In this document: positions 1-11,321 of the stretch, one piece after another
Layout: every line of letters begins with the position of its first letter
Numbering within the stretch: the first letter of the stretch is position 1
Source: Cupriavidus oxalaticus
GTDB lineage: Bacteria; Pseudomonadota; Gammaproteobacteria; Burkholderiales; Burkholderiaceae
NCBI RefSeq assembly: GCF_004768545.1
Contig: NZ_CP038635.1
Coordinates: 2,542,001-2,606,000 of the forward strand
Reading direction: 5' to 3'
Length of the DNA: 64,000 nt
Position numbers and translations under genes: made by a program
Notes under the pieces: generated by a model
Seen by the model: the letters and a program-made list of their open reading frames with translations, nothing else
Told to the model about the DNA's origin: nothing
The model's database searches: none

Positions 1-515
<515 letters not shown>

Positions 516-584
516 GGATAGGCAAGAATTCGGCGCGCCATATTGCAGCAGCGCGCCGGGTTGCTTGTGGTTCGGTCATGCCGG

Positions 585-1397
585 TCAGGGCATATTGCGC
601 CGCCCGCCGATCACCATCTTTACGCGCGGCCCGTCGGCAATGGCACTGGCGCGCATGGGCCCCGCGCCCTGGGCGGGCTGGTAGAACCGGTAGAACTGCA
701 GGACCGTGCTGACATACTGCCGCGTCTCGGGGTACGGCGGAATCCGGTTGTTGTAACGCTGCACCGCACCTTCGCCCGCGTTATACGCCGCCAGCACCAG
801 TTCCAGGTTGTTCGGGAACAGCTGCATCAGCCAGCGCAGGTAGCGCACGCCAGCCGTGATGTTGGTGCGCGGGTCGGCCAGCTTCTGTTCGACCGTGCGG
901 CGCTGGTCGGCGCTGACGCCGAAGCGCGCGCCGGTGTCGGGAATCACCTGCATCAGCCCGATCGCACCCTTTGGCGAGACCGCACCCGGGTTGAAACCCG
1001 ACTCGACCGCCATCACCGCCTTGACCAGCGCGGGATCGACGTCCTGCCTGCTGGCGATCTGGTGGATCAGCGGCTCGACGGTCTTGATATTGGGATGGTT
1101 GACGACGTACCGGTAGAGCTTGTGCTGTTCGAGGTCGATATCGTCAGCGCCGTCCGCGCCGGCTGGCGCCCTGCCGCGCTGTATCGCTGCCAGCCGCGCG
1201 CTGTCGAGCTTGCCGCCGTCCTTCATGAACAGCTTGTAGCGCGAGTCGAGCTTCTGGTCGGCAAAGTGCGCGATGCCGTCGGCATCGATATAGCCCCACA
1301 GCTCGGCATGGGCCGCCGGCGCGCAGGCGAGCCCGGCCAGCGCCAGCACGGCGGCTGCCGTCCTGCGCCATGGATTGCCGGGGGGTCTCGTCGTCAT
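585..1397 (-). CDS. Lytic transglycosylase with SLT domain (periplasmic)
   Basis: This protein should cleave peptidoglycan glycan strands in the periplasm, leaving 1,6-anhydro-muramyl ends. Residues 1–31 form a signal peptide ending in AHA. Residues about 32–60 (WGYIDADGIAHFADQ) resemble the DUF4124 module often placed before SLT domains. The SLT domain at about 105–235 has the catalytic glutamate in VESGFNPGAV (Glu132), then GAIGLMQ and AYNAGEGAV. The 270-residue length is normal for this class. It sits between parE and parC on the same strand and may be co-transcribed with them. Which named Slt/Mlt class it belongs to cannot be settled here. Confidence 0.9.
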   Translation of the reverse strand: MTTRPPGNPWRRTAAAVLALAGLACAPAAHAELWGYIDADGIAHFADQKLDSRYKLFMKDGGKLDSARLAAIQRGRAPAGADGADDIDLEQHKLYRYVVNHPNIKTVEPLIHQIASRQDVDPALVKAVMAVESGFNPGAVSPKGAIGLMQVIPDTGARFGVSADQRRTVEQKLADPRTNITAGVRYLRWLMQLFPNNLELVLAAYNAGEGAVQRYNNRIPPYPETRQYVSTVLQFYRFYQPAQGAGPMRASAIADGPRVKMVIGGRRNMP

Positions 1398-1463
1398 CGT
1401 GCGTTCCTGCTGGTCTGCGGACTGGGGGATTATCCCCCCAATCGCGGGCCGGCGCTCCAGTGG

Positions 1464-3455
<1,992 letters not shown>

Positions 3456-3799
3456 GGAGTCGCTACGAAAGTGGATGTCCCGGCTGCCGCGGGCGTACAA
3501 CTGTGCACGCGCCGGGGCACCGGGCACTGCATTGTAATGGATGCGCGGGGCGGTATTCCCGCTGAAAAACGCTTGCGGCTGCCGCCGGGGCCCGCGCCGC
3601 ATTTGCCGCGGCGCCGCCACTTTCTGCCGCGCCACCGGCATCAAGCGGGTGGCGTACGCGTTTTCCGCGTCCGGGGTAAACTCGCCACCACCCCGCCCAC
3701 GGCAAGCCAGATTGCCGTCCCGGCACGGTTCACAACAAGCACAGACAATCCATGCCGGCGCCGCGCCACCGCGCGGCCAGCCGCACACCGAGCCAAGAC

Positions 3800-5011
3800 A
3801 TGCAAAACCGACAACTTTCCCTGACCACCGTGCTGGTGTGCGGGGGCCTGCTCGTCACGCTATCGATGGGCATCCGCCACGCCTTCGGCCTGTTCAACCT
3901 GCCGATCACGCAGGCGCACGGCTGGAACCGCGAGACCTTCGCCTTCGCGCTGGCACTGCAGAACCTGATGTGGGGCGCCAGCCAGCCCTTCGCCGGCGCG
4001 CTGGCCGACAAGTTCGGCGCGCTGCGCATCATGCTGGTCGGCGTGGCGCTGTATGTGGCGGGCCTGGTGGTGATGGCGCTGGCGACCAGCGGCACGGCCT
4101 TTGCCACCGGCGCCGGGGTGATGATCGGTATCGCCCAGTCCGGCACCACCTACAGCATCGTCTACGGCGTGATCGGCCGCGTGGCCAGCCCCGAGAAGCG
4201 CGTGTGGGCGATGGGCATCGCCGCCGCGGCGGGATCGTTCGGGCAGTTCCTGATGATCCCGGTGGAGCAGGGGCTGATTTCCGGCCTGGGCTGGCAGAAC
4301 GCGCTCTATGTGATGGCGCTGATGGCCTGCGTGATGCTGCCGCTGGCGCTGACCCTGCGCGAACCGAGCGAGATGGCGCACGGCGCCGGCCAGCACCAGA
4401 CCATCGGCCAGGCGATCCGCGAGGCCTTCGGCAACCGCAACTACCAGCTGCTGACGCTGGGCTACTTCGTGTGCGGCTTCCAGGTGGTGTTTATCGGCGT
4501 GCACCTTGCGCCGTACCTGAAGGACCAGGGCCTGACCGACCCGAAGGTGGCCGTGGTGGCGCTGGCGCTGATCGGTCTGTTCAATGTGTTCGGCACCTAT
4601 ACCGCCGGCGCCATGGGCCAGCGGCTGCCCAAGCGCTACCTGCTCGCATTTATCTACCTGGCGCGCGCCGTGGTGATCGCCGGCTACCTGCTGTTGCCGC
4701 TGACGGTGGCGAGCACCTGGGTATTCGCAGCGCTGATGGGGTTCCTGTGGCTGTCGACGGTGCCGCTGACCAACGGCATCATCGCGCAGGTGTTCGGGGT
4801 GAAGTACCTGTCGATGCTGTCGGGGGTGGTGTTTTTCTCGCACCAGATCGGCAGCTTCCTGGGGGCGTGGCTGGGGGGCTATCTCTATGACCGTACCGGT
4901 GGGTACAACACGGTGTGGCTGATTTCGATCGGGCTGGGAGTGCTGGCGGCGCTGGTTAACCTGCCGATTCGCGAGCAGGCGCTGGTGCGTGGTCAGCCGG
5001 TGGCGGCGTGA
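3800..5011 (+). CDS. MFS transporter (12-TM, substrate unknown)
   Basis: A 403-residue major facilitator superfamily permease with about twelve hydrophobic segments and the loop 2–3 signature GALADKFGALRI. It resembles the monocarboxylate/OFA-like branch, but no substrate can be assigned. I use the ATG at 3800 (MQNRQLSLTT), which starts just before the first membrane helix. An in-frame ATG at 3752 would add 16 residues, and neither start has a strong Shine-Dalgarno sequence. The gene is divergent from parE, so both promoters should lie between 3455 and 3800. The stop overlaps the start of a 46-residue membrane peptide gene. Confidence 0.85.
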   Translation: MQNRQLSLTTVLVCGGLLVTLSMGIRHAFGLFNLPITQAHGWNRETFAFALALQNLMWGASQPFAGALADKFGALRIMLVGVALYVAGLVVMALATSGTAFATGAGVMIGIAQSGTTYSIVYGVIGRVASPEKRVWAMGIAAAAGSFGQFLMIPVEQGLISGLGWQNALYVMALMACVMLPLALTLREPSEMAHGAGQHQTIGQAIREAFGNRNYQLLTLGYFVCGFQVVFIGVHLAPYLKDQGLTDPKVAVVALALIGLFNVFGTYTAGAMGQRLPKRYLLAFIYLARAVVIAGYLLLPLTVASTWVFAALMGFLWLSTVPLTNGIIAQVFGVKYLSMLSGVVFFSHQIGSFLGAWLGGYLYDRTGGYNTVWLISIGLGVLAALVNLPIREQALVRGQPVAA

Positions 5012-5151
5012 TGGTTGCGGGCCGCGCGCGCATGGCGAAGGCAGCCGGGCTGGCGGTGCTGGGCGGGGTGCTGGCGCTTGGCTTCGTGGGGTATCTGCGG
5101 CCTTCGTTTGTGGTTGATCTGACGAATATGGTGCTGGCTTGGTGCGGGTGA
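5011..5151 (+). CDS. Small membrane protein, 46 residues, translationally coupled to the MFS gene
   Basis: The ORF begins with the overlap TGATG: the MFS stop is at 5009–5011 and the ATG is at 5011. It encodes a basic N-terminus (MVAGRARMAKAAG) followed by one hydrophobic segment of about 18 residues (LAVLGGVLALGFVGYL) and a short tail ending in AWCG. Stop-start overlap, a positive-inside N-terminus and one membrane span suggest a real accessory peptide of the transporter. I do not recognise a named family. It could be a chance ORF; conservation next to MFS homologues would settle it. Confidence 0.6.
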   Translation: MVAGRARMAKAAGLAVLGGVLALGFVGYLRPSFVVDLTNMVLAWCG

Positions 5152-5190
5152 GGTTGGGCAGGCCCGTGGAATCGCCGCTTTCGCTGTTTG

Positions 5191-5294
5191 TGACAAGCTG
5201 TCGGCCGTTGAAGCGTTGCTGTCGCTGCTTATGACATGCTGTCGGCCGTTGAAGCGTTGCTGTCGCTGCTTATGACATGCTGTCGGCCGTTGAA
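5191..5294 (+). repeat. 41-bp tandem repeat, two and a half units
   Basis: Units lie at 5191–5231 and 5232–5272, with a 22-bp partial third copy at 5273–5294. Each unit starts TGACAWGCTGTCGGCCGTTG and ends GTCGCTGCTTA. The first two units differ at one base (AAG versus ATG near the start). Degenerate copies in the opposite orientation occur at about 5971–6080, beyond the right inverted-repeat arm. Confidence 0.85.
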
Positions 5295-5363
5295 CCGCCT
5301 GGTTCCGCCCTGCTGGGCGGGTCACTTTTTGTCCGAGCGACAAAAAGTAACCAAAAAACGCGT
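5273..5363 (+). repeat. Left arm of a 91-bp inverted repeat
   Basis: This arm matches the reverse complement of 5902–5992 at 88 of 91 positions by eye. It contains GGTTCCGCCCTGCTGGGCGG and the internal palindrome TTTTTGTCCGAGCGACAAAAA. The arms are separated by 538 bp with no transposase ORF. Confidence 0.9.
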
Positions 5364-5523
5364 CGCCTGAGCGGCTGGCTATCAATTTGGCGGCGTGGGT
5401 GGGTCGGGCGGTGGTGATTTCCGTTCGATGTGGCTGGTGGCTCAAACCTGCTACGCCAGGTGAGTTTGGGATAGTGGCTGCGTCGACCCACTATTGGACG
5501 ATCCCCATGCCGGGCGCAGGCCG

Positions 5524-5570
5524 CCTGCTGCCGGCGTCAACGCGGGGACGCCTACGGCTGCGCTGCGCGC
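5524..5570 (+). repeat. 47-bp dispersed repeat, copy 1
   Basis: This copy begins CCTGCTGCCGGCGTCAACGC and ends GGCTGCGCTGCGCGC. An inverted copy with a 3-bp insertion lies at 5697–5746, and a direct copy with about six mismatches lies at 26839–26885. Confidence 0.7.
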
Positions 5571-5696
5571 GCTCAGTATCGTAGGTCGGGGGCTTGGGCA
5601 CGGAGTGCATCGCTGCGCTCGCACAGCGCGGTCGTGAAGGACGCCGGGCCCGAAGCCGGATCAGGACGTGGGCGCAGCCCTGCCACCTTAGGGCCG

Positions 5697-5746
5697 GCGC
5701 GCAGCGCAGCAGCCGTAGGCGTTCCTACGTTGCGGTCGGCAGCAGG
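5697..5746 (-). repeat. Dispersed repeat, copy 2 (inverted)
   Basis: The reverse complement of this stretch matches 5524–5570 apart from a CTG insertion and a few substitutions. Copies 1 and 2 therefore form a second inverted repeat nested inside the 91-bp arms. Confidence 0.7.
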
Positions 5747-5901
5747 GGCCCGCCACAGCTCTGGGCTCGTTCAAACATCGCTTTAATCGCAGGCCACCTT
5801 GGCGCACCAAGGCGTCAGGCAGTCCTGCTCTGCAACGAAGCAAAGCCCCGTACGAAAGCCCAAGCCCACTACGATAAGAGTGACCGCCCGCAGGGCAGTA
5901 A

Positions 5902-5992
5902 ACGCGCTTTTTGGTTACTTTTTGTCGCTCGGACAAAAAGTGACCCGCCCAGGAGGGCGGAACCAGGCGGCTCAACGGCCGACAGCATGTCA
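5902..5992 (-). repeat. Right arm of a 91-bp inverted repeat
   Basis: Partner of 5273–5363, with three mismatches in 91. Together the arms could extrude a large cruciform or fold as a long hairpin RNA. Position just downstream of uup (stop at 6081) means they may also act at the 3' end of that transcript. Confidence 0.9.
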
Positions 5993-6080
5993 TAAGCAGC
6001 GACAGCGGACGCATAAACAGCCGACAGCATGTCACCAACAGCGACACCGGCGCTTGAACAAGCCGAGAGCCTGTCGCTCC

Positions 6081-8012
6081 TTATATCCCCTCCCCCTTCA
6101 CCTTCCCCTCCAACACCTCCCACCGCTCCAACGCCTCCAGCAATTCCATCTCGATCTCATCATGCCGCGTTGCGAGCTGCGCCGCCTTGGCCGCGTCGCT
6201 GACATAGAGCGAGCCATCCTCCAGCTGCGCCGAAATCGTCTTCTGCTCGGTCTCCAGCGCGGCGATGCGCTCCGGCAGGCCATCCAGCTCGCGCTGCTCC
6301 TTGTATGACAGCTTGACCGAACGATTGGCGCCGCGCGCCTCGCGCGACTCCTTGCCCCTGGCCGGCTCGGCCGCCTTCTGCTCCGGCTTGCGCGCAGCCT
6401 GGATCCCGGCGGCGCGGGCCGATTGCTCGACCCAGTCGGAATAGCCGCCCACCGACTCGCGCCACACGCCTTCACCCTCGGCGGCGATGGTGGAGGTCAC
6501 CACGTTGTCCAGGAACGCGCGGTCGTGAGAGACCAGGAACACAGTGCCGCTGTAGTCCTGCAGCAGTTCTTCCAGCAGCTCCAGCGTATCGATATCGAGG
6601 TCGTTGGTCGGCTCGTCCAGCACCAGCACGTTGGCCGGCCGCGCGAACAGCCGCGCCAGCAGCAAGCGGTTGCGCTCGCCGCCCGACAGCGACTTGACCG
6701 GCGAACGCGCGCGCTCCGGCGCGAACAGGAAATCGCCCAGGTAGCTCATCACGTGCTTGCGCTGCCCGTTGACCTCGACCCAGTCGCTGCCCGGGCTGAT
6801 GGTGTCGGCCAGCGATTTTTCCAGGTCAAGCGCGGTGCGCATCTGGTCGAAGTACGCCACCTGCAGGTTGCTGCCGTTGCGCACCGTGCCGCTGTCCGGC
6901 GCCAGCTCGCCCAGGATCAGCCGCAGCAGCGTGGTCTTGCCGGCGCCATTGGGGCCGATCAGGCCAACCTTGTCGCCGCGCATGATGGTGGCGGTGAAAT
7001 CGCGCACCACCACCTTGTCGCCATAGGCCTTGTTCACGTCGGTCAGCTCGGACACGATCTTGCCGGAGCGGTCCGCCTGCGATACCTCCAGCTTGACGTT
7101 GCCCTGCACCTCGCGGCGCGCGGCGCGCTCGGTGCGCATCGCCACCAGGCGCTGGATGCGAGATACGCTGCGCGTGCGGCGCGCCTCCACGCCCTTGCGG
7201 ATCCACACTTCTTCCTGCGCCAGCAGCTTGTCGAACTTGGCCTGCTCGACCTGCTCGGCGGCCAGCATTTCTTCCTTGCGCGCCTGGTAGGCGGCAAAGT
7301 TGCCGGGGAAGGACACCAGCCGGCCGCGGTCCAGCTCGACGATGCGAGTGGCCACGCGGTCCAGGAAGGCGCGGTCATGGGTAATCAGCAGCACGCTGCC
7401 GCGGAAGGCGAGCAGCAGGTCTTCCAGCCAGCGGATCGCCTCCACGTCGAGGTGGTTGGTCGGCTCGTCCAGCAGCAGGATGTCGGGTTCGGCGACCAGC
7501 GCCTGCGCCAGCGCCACGCGCTTTTGCAGGCCGCCGGAGAGCGCGTCGACGCGGGTGTGCGAATCGAGCCCCAGCCGGGCCAGCGTGGTTTCCACGCGGG
7601 TGCGCAGCTGCCAGGCGCCGGCGGCGTCCAGCTCGGACTGCAGCCGGTGCAGTTCGGCCAGCGCGGCTTCGTCGTCGTGGTGCTCGGCAACGCGATCGGC
7701 CGCGGCCTCGTAGCGCACCAGCAGGTCATGCGCATCGCCCATGCCCTGCGACACCGCGTCGAACACGGTGATGCCCGGCTCGAACTGCGGCTCCTGCGGC
7801 ACGTAGGCACTGGTCACACCGCTCTGGCGTGCGATCAGGCCATCGTCAGGCGCCGACAGCCCGGCCACGATCTTCAGCAGCGAGGACTTGCCCGAGCCGT
7901 TGCGCCCGATCAGGCCCACGCGTTCGCCGGACTCCAGCGAAAAATCGGCGTGGTCGAGCAAAGCCACGTGCCCGAAGGCGAGCTGGGCGTCGGTAATGGA
8001 AAACAGGGCCAT
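6081..8012 (-). CDS. uup: ABC-F family ATPase Uup
   Basis: Uup is a soluble twin-ATPase of the ABC-F family that acts on ribosomes and affects replication-related phenotypes; it has no membrane domain. The 643-residue product contains two nucleotide-binding domains with Walker A GRNGSGKSS and GPNGAGKTT, signatures LSGG, and Walker B LLLDEPTNHLD and LVLDEPTNDLD. A linker separates them, and the charged coiled coil at the C-terminus (about 565–640) is the feature that separates Uup from EttA or YheS. The ATG at 8012 (MALFSITDAQ) is used; the frame stays open upstream but reads as low-complexity sequence. A terminator-like hairpin lies in its leader at 8144–8175. Confidence 0.93.
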   Translation of the reverse strand: MALFSITDAQLAFGHVALLDHADFSLESGERVGLIGRNGSGKSSLLKIVAGLSAPDDGLIARQSGVTSAYVPQEPQFEPGITVFDAVSQGMGDAHDLLVRYEAAADRVAEHHDDEAALAELHRLQSELDAAGAWQLRTRVETTLARLGLDSHTRVDALSGGLQKRVALAQALVAEPDILLLDEPTNHLDVEAIRWLEDLLLAFRGSVLLITHDRAFLDRVATRIVELDRGRLVSFPGNFAAYQARKEEMLAAEQVEQAKFDKLLAQEEVWIRKGVEARRTRSVSRIQRLVAMRTERAARREVQGNVKLEVSQADRSGKIVSELTDVNKAYGDKVVVRDFTATIMRGDKVGLIGPNGAGKTTLLRLILGELAPDSGTVRNGSNLQVAYFDQMRTALDLEKSLADTISPGSDWVEVNGQRKHVMSYLGDFLFAPERARSPVKSLSGGERNRLLLARLFARPANVLVLDEPTNDLDIDTLELLEELLQDYSGTVFLVSHDRAFLDNVVTSTIAAEGEGVWRESVGGYSDWVEQSARAAGIQAARKPEQKAAEPARGKESREARGANRSVKLSYKEQRELDGLPERIAALETEQKTISAQLEDGSLYVSDAAKAAQLATRHDEIEMELLEALERWEVLEGKVKGEGI

Positions 8013-8143
8013 GGGAAAAGACGACGAATGGAAAGACGGAGCCGGATCGGACGGGGATGGTTGCCGGGCATGGCGCGGCAGCCCGCATTGTAGATGACCC
8101 CGGCCGCAGGCGGCCCCAGACACGCGGCCCCCGGGCAGGCGGC

Positions 8144-8175
8144 CCAAAAAAGAAGGGCCCGCGCACTGCGGGCCC
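8144..8175 (-). terminator. Leader terminator hairpin upstream of uup
   Basis: On the minus strand an 8-bp perfect stem (8168–8175 with 8155–8162, loop of five) is followed by a T-rich run at 8154–8144. This is a good intrinsic terminator located about 130 bp before the uup start. Since the next gene upstream is divergent, it can only act on the uup leader or a small RNA. The 5' arm can instead pair with 8227–8234 (see findings). Confidence 0.65.
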
Positions 8176-8513
8176 AAGAGTCTCTCCTCGGTGCCCTGCT
8201 CGCAAGGCACGCAAACAGAGTATCAATGGGCCCGGTCCCGCTCCAGTCGGACAAATCCGTAAGGGAAAGTCCCGTCAACCCGGCGTTGCTCGCCGGGCAC
8301 GCTTGCCGCGCCGCCAGTTGTCCGGACCCGGTGCCGCGTGGAACAATGGCTTGTCCTGCACACCCGGGGTGCCGGCACGACAGGCAAGACGACACGCAAG
8401 ACGACAGGCAAGACAACGCAGAGCCGGCGCCACAGCCGGCCAGAAGACGGAACGGGTGGTTGGCCTCCGGCCGCTGCCCGCGCCGGTTCCAGTCATTTTT
8501 GTACGGGGGTTAC

Positions 8514-9512
8514 ATGTTCGATCCGGGTCCGGGGCGCCTGCCTTCCTGCGGGAAGCGCGCGCCCGTCTTGTCATGCCCTGCCCTGGCCGCGCTGGCAGTG
8601 GCGCTGCTGGCTGCGGCCATGCCGGCACCATCCGCCGCCGCCAGCGCATCCACCACTGCCACCGACCCTGCCGCCGCGGCGCCGTCCGACGTCGCGCCGG
8701 TGCTGCGCCGGATCAGGCAGACCGGCGCCATCCGCATCGCCCACCGCGAAAGCTCGGTGCCGTTCTCCTTCGTCGCCGACGGCAAGCCGGTCGGCTATGC
8801 CGTCGACCTGTGCCTGAAGGTTGCCGACGCCGTGCGCGGCGCGCTGAAGCTGCCGTCGCTGCGCGTGGACTGGGTGCCGGTCACGCCGGCCAGCCGCATC
8901 CCGGCCATCGTCGAGGGCAAGGCCGACCTGGAATGCGGCTCCACCACCAACAACCGCGAGCGGCGCGAGCAGGTCGCCTTCACCATCCCGCATTACATCG
9001 CCGGCAGCCGCATGCTGGTCAAGGCGGCGTCGGGCATCAACCGGTGGCCGGACCTGCGCGGCAAGACCGTAGTCTCGACCACCGGCACGACGCCGCTGGC
9101 CACGCTGCGCAAGATGGATGAGTCCGGCGCGCTGCAGCTGCGGCTGGTCGAGGCCAGGGACCACGCCCAGGCCTTTGCCATGGTCGAGGCCGGCAAGGCC
9201 GATGCCTTCGTGATGGATGACGTGCTGCTCTATGGCCTGCGCGCCAACGCGGCGCGCCCGGACGACTACCGCGTCACCGGCGACCTGCTCACCATCGAGC
9301 CCTACGCCATCATGCTGTCGCGCCACGACGCGGCCTTCAAGCAGCTGGTCGACAAGACGCTGGTGGCGTCGATCTATGACCAGGACACGCAGCGGCTGTA
9401 CCGCAAGTGGTTCCAGGCGCCGATTCCGCCGCACGGCATCCGGCTCGATATCCCGATGAGCTACCTGCTGCGCGACTCGTTCAAGTTCCCGAGCGACAAG
9501 GTGTCGGACTGA
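8514..9512 (+). CDS. gltI: GltI-like periplasmic glutamate/aspartate-binding protein (orphan)
   Basis: A 332-residue periplasmic solute-binding protein of the polar amino acid ABC family. After a signal peptide (hydrophobic stretch at about 20–42, ending in SAAASA) come HRESSVPFS, ECGSTTNN and MDDVLL, motifs shared with E. coli GltI, plus the C-terminal YRKWFQAPIPP. The start at 8514 is backed by a GGGGG run six bases upstream. No permease or ATPase gene is nearby, so it either serves a transporter encoded elsewhere or works as an orphan receptor. Ligand specificity is inferred from similarity. Confidence 0.85.
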   Translation: MFDPGPGRLPSCGKRAPVLSCPALAALAVALLAAAMPAPSAAASASTTATDPAAAAPSDVAPVLRRIRQTGAIRIAHRESSVPFSFVADGKPVGYAVDLCLKVADAVRGALKLPSLRVDWVPVTPASRIPAIVEGKADLECGSTTNNRERREQVAFTIPHYIAGSRMLVKAASGINRWPDLRGKTVVSTTGTTPLATLRKMDESGALQLRLVEARDHAQAFAMVEAGKADAFVMDDVLLYGLRANAARPDDYRVTGDLLTIEPYAIMLSRHDAAFKQLVDKTLVASIYDQDTQRLYRKWFQAPIPPHGIRLDIPMSYLLRDSFKFPSDKVSD

Positions 9513-9657
9513 CGTAGCCAGGCCAGGGGAAGGCGCGCCGCATGGACCTTCCTGATGGCCGCGCTGGCGATGGCGGCCACCGGCATGACCGGAGGTTCGA
9601 CAAGCTGAGGCGCCCGCGCGCGCCCTGAACGACCCTGAGCGTCCCCCCCAGGCGCCG

Positions 9658-10167
9658 CTACAGCATCATGAAGGCAACGTCGGCGGCGCTGACCGCATCC
9701 GGCGGCACGCCCTTGCGGCGCTGGAACAGGATGTGCTGCAGCACGCGGTCGCGGTGCGTGGCGAAGGTCTGCGGGTCCAGCCGCAACGCCATGCGGGCGT
9801 AGTGCTCGGCCATCAGCTTGTAGACCCGGTGGCGCACCAGCAGCATTTCGTTTTCTGCCTTGAACCGGCTCATCGTCCCCGTGTGGTCGTCTTCCAGCTG
9901 GCGCATACCGACCACCACCCGCGCGTGCATGCCCCGGTAGCGGTCGATTTCCGCATGGGCCTTGCGCAGTTCTTCGCGCAGCGACCGGACCTCCTGCATC
10001 AGCTTGAGGTTGTGCTGCACGCCCCGCTGGATGCGCGTGGCTTCTTCCAACGCATGGTCCGCCGCGGCGATGGTGTCCTGCCATGGCGTCGTGTCCGCCT
10101 CCAGCGCCTTCTCCCCGGACTGCGTCGTTGGCCAGACGGCCGCGTCTTCGATGCCGGTGTGATTCAT
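9658..10167 (-). CDS. Coiled-coil protein of unknown function
   Basis: A 169-residue soluble protein I do not recognise. Residues about 30–105 are rich in charged heptads (ALEEATRIQRG, EVRSLREELRKAHAEIDRY) and should form a coiled coil. The C-terminal third is mixed and basic and contains HRDRVLQHILFQRRKG. No signal peptide or membrane span is seen. The ATG at 10167 (MNHTGIEDAA) has a GGGGAG ribosome site; an upstream in-frame TTG at 10185 is less likely. Neighbours point in other directions and give no functional hint. Confidence 0.7.
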   Translation of the reverse strand: MNHTGIEDAAVWPTTQSGEKALEADTTPWQDTIAAADHALEEATRIQRGVQHNLKLMQEVRSLREELRKAHAEIDRYRGMHARVVVGMRQLEDDHTGTMSRFKAENEMLLVRHRVYKLMAEHYARMALRLDPQTFATHRDRVLQHILFQRRKGVPPDAVSAADVAFMML

Positions 10168-10418
10168 ACCGCTCCCCTTACCCAAAAGCCAGCCGCCGGC
10201 ATCGTAAGGTTCGTGCCGGCTTGGTCAGGCCGCAATACCGCGACTGCCTGGTAATGCACGCCCGCGGGGCGTGCCTAGTTCTGTATTTTGTTTCATTGAA
10301 AACCGCAATGCCGCTTCGCACAACCACCACGACGGAGGGACGCGGCTTTGGCGCAACATGGCGGCGGCGCTAAGATGCCGGTCTGGCTGCGTTGCCGCCC
10401 CTCTTTCCAGCCCCAACC

Positions 10419-10751
10419 ATGAACGGATACCTGCTCCTCGCCCTCGCCATCGTCGCCGAAGTCATCGCCACCAGCAGCCTGAAGGCCTCGCAAGGATTCA
10501 CGCGGCTGGTGCCCAGCGTGCTGGTGGTGGGCGGCTACGTGGCGGCGTTCTGGCTGCTGATGATGGTGATGCGGACCGTGCCGGTAGGGATTGCGTATGC
10601 AATCTGGAGCGGGGCCGGGATCGTGCTGGTGACGCTGATCGCGGTGGTGCTGTACCGGCAGATCCCGGATCTGGCCGCTTGCCTGGGGATCGGCCTGATC
10701 ATTGCCGGCGTCGCGGTGATTCAGCTTTTTTCCAAGTCCAGCGCGCACTGA
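10419..10751 (+). CDS. emrE: Small multidrug resistance (SMR) efflux protein, EmrE-like
   Basis: A 110-residue inner-membrane protein with four transmembrane helices, the same length as E. coli EmrE. It keeps the essential glutamate in helix 1 (AIVAEVIATSSLK, Glu14), GFTRLVPS, and the helix 3 motif GIAYAIWSGAGIVL. It should exchange protons for cationic drugs or quaternary ammonium compounds as an antiparallel homodimer. The ATG at 10419 (MNGYLLLA) is chosen over an in-frame ATG at 10392. No partner SMR gene is adjacent, so it probably works alone. Confidence 0.93.
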   Translation: MNGYLLLALAIVAEVIATSSLKASQGFTRLVPSVLVVGGYVAAFWLLMMVMRTVPVGIAYAIWSGAGIVLVTLIAVVLYRQIPDLAACLGIGLIIAGVAVIQLFSKSSAH

Positions 10752-10811
10752 ACAACGCCATGCCCAGACTGCAGGATGCAACGCCGCTTGGCCTGCTGGC
10801 AGCCGAACGAT

Positions 10812-10985
10812 TTACCGCACCTCGCACGGCCCGGGCGTACATGTCACGGTGGAACCCGGCGGCACGATGATGGTACGGCCGCTCGGCGGCGGATCGGAAA
10901 CGGTGCGTTGCACCGAGATGCAACTGGCGAGCCCGAGAAGCGGCAACAACACTAGTGAACGTACGAGAAGTCCGACGCGTACCAT
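10812..10985 (-). CDS. Small lipoprotein, 57 residues
   Basis: The ORF starts at 10985 with GGGAG about eight bases upstream. It encodes MVRVGLLVRSLVLLPLLG followed by the lipobox LASC, so Cys22 should be lipidated. The mature part of about 36 residues is rich in Pro, Ser and Thr and ends TVTCTPGPCEVR, giving two further cysteines that may pair. I recognise no family. It converges with the SMR gene. Confidence 0.7.
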   Translation of the reverse strand: MVRVGLLVRSLVLLPLLGLASCISVQRTVSDPPPSGRTIIVPPGSTVTCTPGPCEVR

Positions 10986-11321
10986 GGCGATCTCCCTGTA
11001 GGGCAAGGCCGCTGCCGGCAGGTGTCGGGAACGCAACCTTTGCCTTTGCGGAAGTATAGGCAAGCAAGGCGCAATTGGCCCCCTGGTGATCGAATCGGGA
11101 TGGGGGAATTTGCCTGAGGCTGTCGCCAAGAATCGAATCTGCATCTGGCCGGATTCACATTCAGACATAGCGAAAGCGGCCCCGGACACAAACGCCGCGT
11201 CATTGCCATGGCATAACAATGTATCGTCAATGCAGCTTCGGCCTGCGCGTTTGCGCACCGAAGCTCTGGCGTGCCCGCCTTGCGGTACGGCACATACTCT
11301 TTCCGCGAGAAGCCAAGCGAT

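Larger units (their letters stand above)
5152..6080. other. Non-coding, repeat-rich interval between the MFS unit and uup
   Basis: No ORF here looks like a gene. The interval holds a direct 41-bp tandem repeat, a near-perfect 91-bp inverted repeat (arms 5273–5363 and 5902–5992) and a nested inverted repeat (5524–5570 and 5697–5746) that also has a copy at 26.8 kb. Short frames over the outer arms encode peptides such as SLFVRATKSNQK; I recall similar peptides being annotated often in this group, which suggests a dispersed repeat rather than a protein gene. No transposase is present. Confidence 0.75.

Noticed and set aside
5191..5294. Tandem repeats as a CRISPR array
   Set aside because: Units abut without spacers, there are only two and a half, and no cas gene is present.
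5152..6080. Insertion sequence
   Set aside because: Inverted repeats are present, but no ORF between or beside them looks like a transposase.
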